Positions 61,501 to 64,000 of a DNA stretch of 64,000 nucleotides are shown here, in pieces (position 1 is the stretch's first letter; each line of letters begins with the position of its first letter). The translations under genes were made by a program, and so were the position numbers. Source of the DNA: Euborellia annulipes (Eukaryota; Arthropoda; Insecta; Dermaptera; Anisolabididae); NCBI GenBank assembly GCA_023213315.1, contig JAKCPI010015324.1, positions 1-64,000 on the forward strand, written 5' to 3'. The notes beneath the pieces were generated by a model. That model did no database searches, had not been told where the DNA came from, and saw only the letters and a program-made list of their open reading frames with translations.

Positions 61501-63972
61501 AAAGATAAACTGGTACCGTCATTAAACGCTAGGATTGTCGAACTTAAGAAGTTGGCAAAGGCCGGCGTACGTCCGTCACACCACAATCATACCAAATCTC
61601 ACGAACCAACAAAGTGTCAGAATAACAACAACAACACGAGTAGCAACGCTGTCGAACGTAAGAAGAGCTTTCGGAAATCAACTTCGACTACAGATGAAGT
61701 GGTCAAAAATTCAGGTATACTTGCGAAATTTTATATTATTTTTAAATGAATTTTGAAATGACAATTTTGTTTCTAGGTGGGGTTACTGACCCTCTTCTCT
61801 TGGCAAAGATTGCTGCCCTTACCAAACCGATCATCACGCGTGAAGCCAGGCCCTCTACTTGTCCAGCGCCTACAAAGCAACCACCCTCGGCATACATCCA
61901 AGAAGATGGTCGGATCGATTATCCTAAACTACTACGCGACGAAGTATGTGTCTTGTTTGTGATTATAAGAGCTACGAAACTTTCTTAATTTGTCCTGAGG
62001 TCCAGAAACTGACAAGTAATTTGTACTAACCATCTTTATTTTGGTTTAATTTCTACTTTAAAATTCTTTTTAATCAGAGGGGAGAGTTTCTGATTAAATG
62101 ATATCAATTAAATGATAAATATTTTATAGTTCGAAAAGAAGAAATTCATGGCTGAGTGATAATTAACAGGAACAGGTGAATGTAGGCAACCAGCATGGAA
62201 TAAAACTTTTTCAAATATCGTCAATGCATCGCTCCCATCTTCAGGACGATAAATTAAACAACATTAACAATTTATTGCCCTGAAGATGGGAGCGTTGCGT
62301 TCCTGAAACGTTAACGATTTTTAAAAAAAAGTTATTTTATTCCTTGCTGGCTGCCTACCTACATTCACCTTTTCCTGTTAAATATTTTCTATTTTTTTAT
62401 TTTTACTTTCTATTACCTATTTATTTAATTTAAAGGAATCTAAATGGGATAAAAAAAATTATTTGTGAATCTATATTAGACTAAAACATTTTGTATGTTT
62501 AGGTTCTTTCTGCTGACCATCATCTGGTAGAGGCTGCTAAACGATCGTTAGACGTGGCCGGTTCGACGGCGTTAATTGCAATGCTCGAAGGCTCGCGTCT
62601 GATTGTCGCCAACGTAGGCGACTCAAGAGGCGTTCTTTGTGACTCCCGTGGAAATGCGATCCCACTCTCATTTGACCATAAACCACAACAAGAACGAGAA
62701 AAGAGACGGATCGAATCCGCAGGTGAGTTTTTTTTAACAATTTGTGTATAAAATTTCCAATGAGCGCCTATGCTTTTATATTTTTACTTTCTCTTACCTA
62801 TATGTGTGTATATAAAGAGAAAGTATTGGTTTCATGTCACAAATTCGATATCGGGATTTTGATGGATATACACGTTTTGAGATTTCCTGAGTCCAAAAAG
62901 CGACATGGTCTGTATGTCTGGATCCAATTTAAAGCATGAAGGAATTGAGCTATGTGGCTGAAATTATATATTTAAGTTAGGCACCTTCCCTAAAGCGTGA
63001 AAATAAGCTTTTGAACAAAATCGGCCAAAGAGTACTAGTACTTTACTGATGTACTTTTTCAGTTTTTTTCCTTTTTCTCAAAATTAGCTCTGTCTGTCTG
63101 TGTGTGTGTGTCTCTGTGTTCAATTTAAAGCATGAAGGAATTGACCTAGAAGGTTGAAATTTTATATTTTATTTTGGCATCCACGGAGGCGTGAAAATGA
63201 GCTTTTTTCAGTTTTTTTTTCGATTTTCTCAAAATTCGCTCCAATGATTTTGATTGAAATTCAAAAATCAATTATTTCTCACTTTGTCTTTGAAATCTTC
63301 TGAAGACCACTTTACTCTTTGTTTAAAAAAAAAAAAAAACACATTCTTTTCTCATTCACACTCACACTCATACACACATTCGCTCAGTCTTTTTCGGTAT
63401 AGAAGGTAGGCACGCTACCAACTAGACCAAGCCCGTAGGCCACTTTACTCTTGTATTTCATAGAAAAGATATAAGAAATGGTTGCCATAACAATAACAAA
63501 AAATTCATGTTTATAAATAATAAAATTAAAATTGAATTTTAATATATCGGCGAAAACTAAATATATGTCGACACAAAAAATCCGCCAAGACAACAGATTT
63601 TGTCATAAATATAATTCTAAAATATTTTGAATTTCAGGTGGGTCGGTGACGTTCAACGGAGTGTGGCGAGTTGCTGGCATCCTAGCGACGAGTCGCGCTC
63701 TAGGAGATTATCCCTTGAAAGATCGTCGTCTTGTAATTGCCGATCCTGACGTGTTGAGTTTCGAACTCGACGATTTGAGGCCGTCGTTTTTGGTTTTAGC
63801 CTCCGACGGTCTTTGGGACACATTTAGCAATGAGGAAGCCGTCGCCTTTATAAAGGAACGTCTCGACGAACCGCATCACGGCGCTCGCAGTATCACACTT
63901 CAGGCATTCTACCGAGGTTCACTCGATAATATCACCGTTTTAGTTGTACGTTTTCCGATAATTTCCCAATAG
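49423..63972 (+). CDS. PPM1L: PPM1L-like PP2C-family protein phosphatase, membrane anchored, 5 exons
   Basis: Metal-dependent Ser/Thr phosphatase of the PPM family. PPM1L is ER-anchored and acts on stress kinase and lipid-transfer targets in mammals (family knowledge). Exons 49423-49575, 61219-61714, 61777-61943, 62503-62722 and 63638-63972 join with matching phases to 456 residues plus TAG. Visible: one hydrophobic segment at 35-50 ([16 protein letters not shown]); the PP2C motifs RRPRMEDRF (MED at 112), [10 protein letters not shown] (134-138), AGSTALIA (291), VANVGDSRG (308), [20 protein letters not shown] (354), [15 protein letters not shown] (399; Asp402) and [10 protein letters not shown] (Asp442). 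The metal-ligand aspartates are kept. It carries an Asn/Ser/Lys-rich insertion at about 165-255 that mammalian PPM1L lacks. The ATG context is good (A at -3, G at +4). Intron 1 is 11.6 kb of repeats. Confidence 0.95.
50049..50340. other. GC-rich island in PPM1L intron 1 of unknown role
   Basis: About 230 bp of GC-rich sequence open in two minus-strand frames, in an otherwise AT-rich intron. It lies upstream of DOCK exon 1 on the DOCK strand, so it could be an upstream DOCK 5' exon or promoter. No family is recognised in any frame. Confidence 0.3.
50536..50580 (+). repeat. Solitary hammerhead-like motif
   Basis: CTGAAGA at 50540-50546, partial stem II (GGCCT/AGGAC), GAAAC at 50564-50568, GTC. 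No inverted arm nearby. Confidence 0.4.
51094..51327 (+). repeat. GC-rich SINE-like repeat (family A), copy in PPM1L intron 1
   Basis: Same start, CGTGGATGGCGACCACGAGC core, CAGACCGTGCGACGGGCCGG and GAAGAAG tail as the 40-kb copy. Confidence 0.75.
51478..51632 (-). repeat. tRNA-derived SINE
   Basis: Minus strand: GACCCGTGGCTCAGGGAGAA (A box) and CCGGGTTCGCCTCCCGTCCC (B box), body and tail GGCCTTAGATGCCAAAAAAG. A second, headless copy follows at 51672-51785. Confidence 0.75.
52033..52645 (+). repeat. Fold-back family, nearly full copy
   Basis: Opens in the hairpin (CTTTCTCTTACCTTCAGTAA), passes GTTACCATGGCAACCATTTC and CATCAGTAAAGTACTAGTGC and closes in the ACTTTCTCTCTCTATATATT hairpin. Confidence 0.7.
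53520..53647 (+). repeat. SINE-like short repeat (family B)
   Basis: CGAAAGCCCGACTAGGGACC, GAACGTTCCCCGGTAGCCAT and AACCCCTAAATGGCCTCAAA. A truncated copy lies at 48918-49016 between the two genes. Confidence 0.6.
54099..54324 (-). repeat. GC-rich SINE-like repeat (family A), minus orientation
   Basis: Inverse of the 40-kb copy: ATTCCCGCGGTGCGAGGTCG at the left and CACAAGATGTGGGCCCGTGA at the right. Confidence 0.75.
55001..55336. repeat. 336-bp palindrome carrying hammerhead-like motifs (PPM1L intron 1)
   Basis: Arms of about 160 bp from TTGGGTATAGGAGACTTTGC to its complement at 55316-55335. The left arm holds an intact minus-strand motif, the right arm a version with the G of GAAAC mutated. 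Confidence 0.8.
55061..55111 (-). ncRNA. Hammerhead-ribozyme-like motif, best preserved in the window
   Basis: Minus strand, in order: stem I TTAATCGTC, CTGAGGA (55102-55096), stem II GGTCG/CGACC around TGTTTTA, GAAAC, GTC, stem I GACGGTTAA. Stem I can form nine pairs including one wobble, stem II five. Every catalytic-core position is kept; stem III is two pairs with no loop, implying action as a dimer. Confidence 0.7.
55471..55730 (+). repeat. Full-length tRNA-derived SINE with A tail
   Basis: GGGGCATGGTGTAGAGGTTA (A box), GTCGCGGGTTCGGAACCCAG (B box), body with TTAAGCCATTTGGATACCAG, AACGGTTATCGTAAAAGTCT, GTGTGAATGTGAGTGTGAAT and about 20 A. The best reference copy for the second SINE type. 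Confidence 0.85.
56510..56648 (-). repeat. Possible 5S rRNA-derived fragment
   Basis: Minus strand AAGTATTTGGATGGGTGACC and CAGGAAATCCTGGGGGTC resemble the internal control region and 3' part of 5S rRNA. The rest does not match, so it would be a SINE3-type or pseudogene piece. Confidence 0.35.
56685..56995. repeat. Fold-back family fragments
   Basis: AATCTGGTGTGACTGGTCGC at 56690, and a second hairpin at 56855-56925 (AATCTGGTGTGATGATCGCA to GGTCACACCAGATTTTTTGT), then ATATATTTAGTTTCCC as in the family. Confidence 0.65.
57000..59010. other. Gene-free stretch of PPM1L intron 1
   Basis: Contains a hAT-like end at 57064 (CAGCGGTTCCCAACCCGTGG) and a SINE body piece at 57345-57405. No supported gene; the plus-strand frame at 58093-58284 is low complexity. 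Confidence 0.5.
59013..59232 (+). repeat. GC-rich SINE-like repeat (family A)
   Basis: CTCAGGGGCCCACATCTTGT to CGTGGGAATAATCAGCCG plus an AAAAGAAGAA tail. Same core as the other copies. Confidence 0.75.
59235..60515. other. Gene-free stretch of PPM1L intron 1
   Basis: AT-rich. 59600-59720 is a short GC-richer segment (GAATGGGTGGCCCAGGGGAA) that may be a repeat head. No gene. Confidence 0.5.
60517..60835 (-). repeat. Fold-back family, internally deleted copy
   Basis: The TTTCTCTTACCTATATGTAT hairpin, TGATGAATATACACGTTTTG, then a jump to CATGGTAACAAAATATTTTG and AATCTGGTGTAAAAGCACAG. Confidence 0.65.
61219..61714 (+). CDS. PPM1L: PPM1L exon 2, start of catalytic domain and insertion (residues 52-217)
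   Basis: 496 nt, phase 0 to 1. [19 protein letters not shown] and [18 protein letters not shown] are PP2C motifs 1 and 2. After [19 protein letters not shown] it enters a His/Asn/Ser-rich low-complexity insertion including five Asn in a row. Confidence 0.95.
61777..61943 (+). CDS. PPM1L: PPM1L exon 3 (residues 217-272)
   Basis: 167 nt, phase 1 to 0. [20 protein letters not shown] then a Pro-rich segment and [10 protein letters not shown], which resumes the catalytic fold. Most of this exon is the family-variable insertion. Confidence 0.9.
62164..62381. repeat. Palindrome with hammerhead-like core (PPM1L intron 3)
   Basis: Arms from AACAGGAACAGGTGAATG to its complement. The plus arm has CTGAAGA at 62280-62286, a 7-bp stem II (GGGAGCG/CGTTCCT with wobbles), GAAAC at 62305-62309 and GTT. 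Stem I survives better on the minus arm. Confidence 0.6.
62503..62722 (+). CDS. PPM1L: PPM1L exon 4 (residues 273-346)
   Basis: 220 nt, phase 0 to 1. [40 protein letters not shown] and FDHKPQQ are core PP2C motifs. The usual AGTT is AGST here, a conservative change. Confidence 0.95.
62783..63590 (-). repeat. Fold-back family copy in PPM1L intron 4, with nested SINE
   Basis: Starts with TACTTTCTCTTACCTATATG and ends near AAATATATGTCGACACAAAA. A T/A-tailed SINE remnant in minus orientation is nested at about 63321-63432 (GGCACGCTACCAACTAGACC is its A-box end). Confidence 0.7.
63638..63972 (+). CDS. PPM1L: PPM1L exon 5, C-terminal catalytic half and stop (residues 346-456)
   Basis: 335 nt, phase 1, ending in TAG at 63970-63972. 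Carries [55 protein letters not shown] and [10 protein letters not shown]. The protein ends about where PPM1L ends. An internal GTACGT after VLV could act as a donor, but the open frame to the stop fits the family length. Confidence 0.92.
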
Positions 63973-64000
63973 CAAACGATCTGTACTTATTCTCCCTTTC

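Noticed and set aside
63946..63960. Splice donor GTACGT inside the last PPM1L exon
   Set aside because: The open frame continues to a stop at the length expected for PPM1L, so no further exon is needed.

Overview
This is a eukaryotic, AT-rich and repeat-rich nuclear window from an invertebrate animal, most likely an arthropod. The evidence is short GT-AG introns between many small coding exons, a single DOCK-D (zizimin) gene with a PPM1L-type phosphatase next to it, tRNA-derived SINEs, hAT-like and PIF/Harbinger-like MITEs, a LINE 3' end and Penelope-like (PLE) sequence. I cannot name the species.

Two protein genes can be read completely, and they are divergent. On the minus strand, 26 exons between 48450 and 10253 join without a frame break into a 2033-residue DOCK-D protein. 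It has a zizimin N-terminus, a PH domain, a DHR1/C2 domain, an armadillo-like middle and a DHR2 Cdc42-type exchange domain. On the plus strand, five exons between 49423 and 63972 join into a 456-residue PPM1L-like PP2C phosphatase with one N-terminal membrane segment. The two start codons lie 972 bp apart, so they may share a promoter region. DOCK intron 1 (about 20.5 kb) and PPM1L intron 1 (about 11.6 kb) are full of transposable elements.

Layout: 45-2565 holds two head-to-head truncated PLE copies with a reverse transcriptase remnant, two broken GIY-YIG endonucleases and a hammerhead-like motif. 2616-5352 is a cluster of an unclassified fold-back repeat family. 5.4-10.2 kb is gene-free with MITEs and a fold-back element. 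10.2-27.8 kb carries DOCK exons 26 to 2. 27.8-48.35 kb is DOCK intron 1, which includes a 2.4-kb TIR element with a 72-bp minisatellite, a PIF/Harbinger-like element, hAT-like MITEs and a LINE tail. 48.35-49.58 kb holds the first coding exons of both genes. 49.6-61.2 kb is PPM1L intron 1. 61.2-64 kb carries PPM1L exons 2 to 5.

The most interesting signal is a dispersed set of inverted repeats, each carrying a hammerhead-ribozyme-like core (CTGANGA, stem II, GAAAC, then GTC or GTT with almost no stem III). The best copies are at 55061-55111 (minus) and 27008-27062 (plus). They resemble the small dimer-type hammerheads known from Penelope-like elements. All functional statements are from reading the sequence; no search was run.
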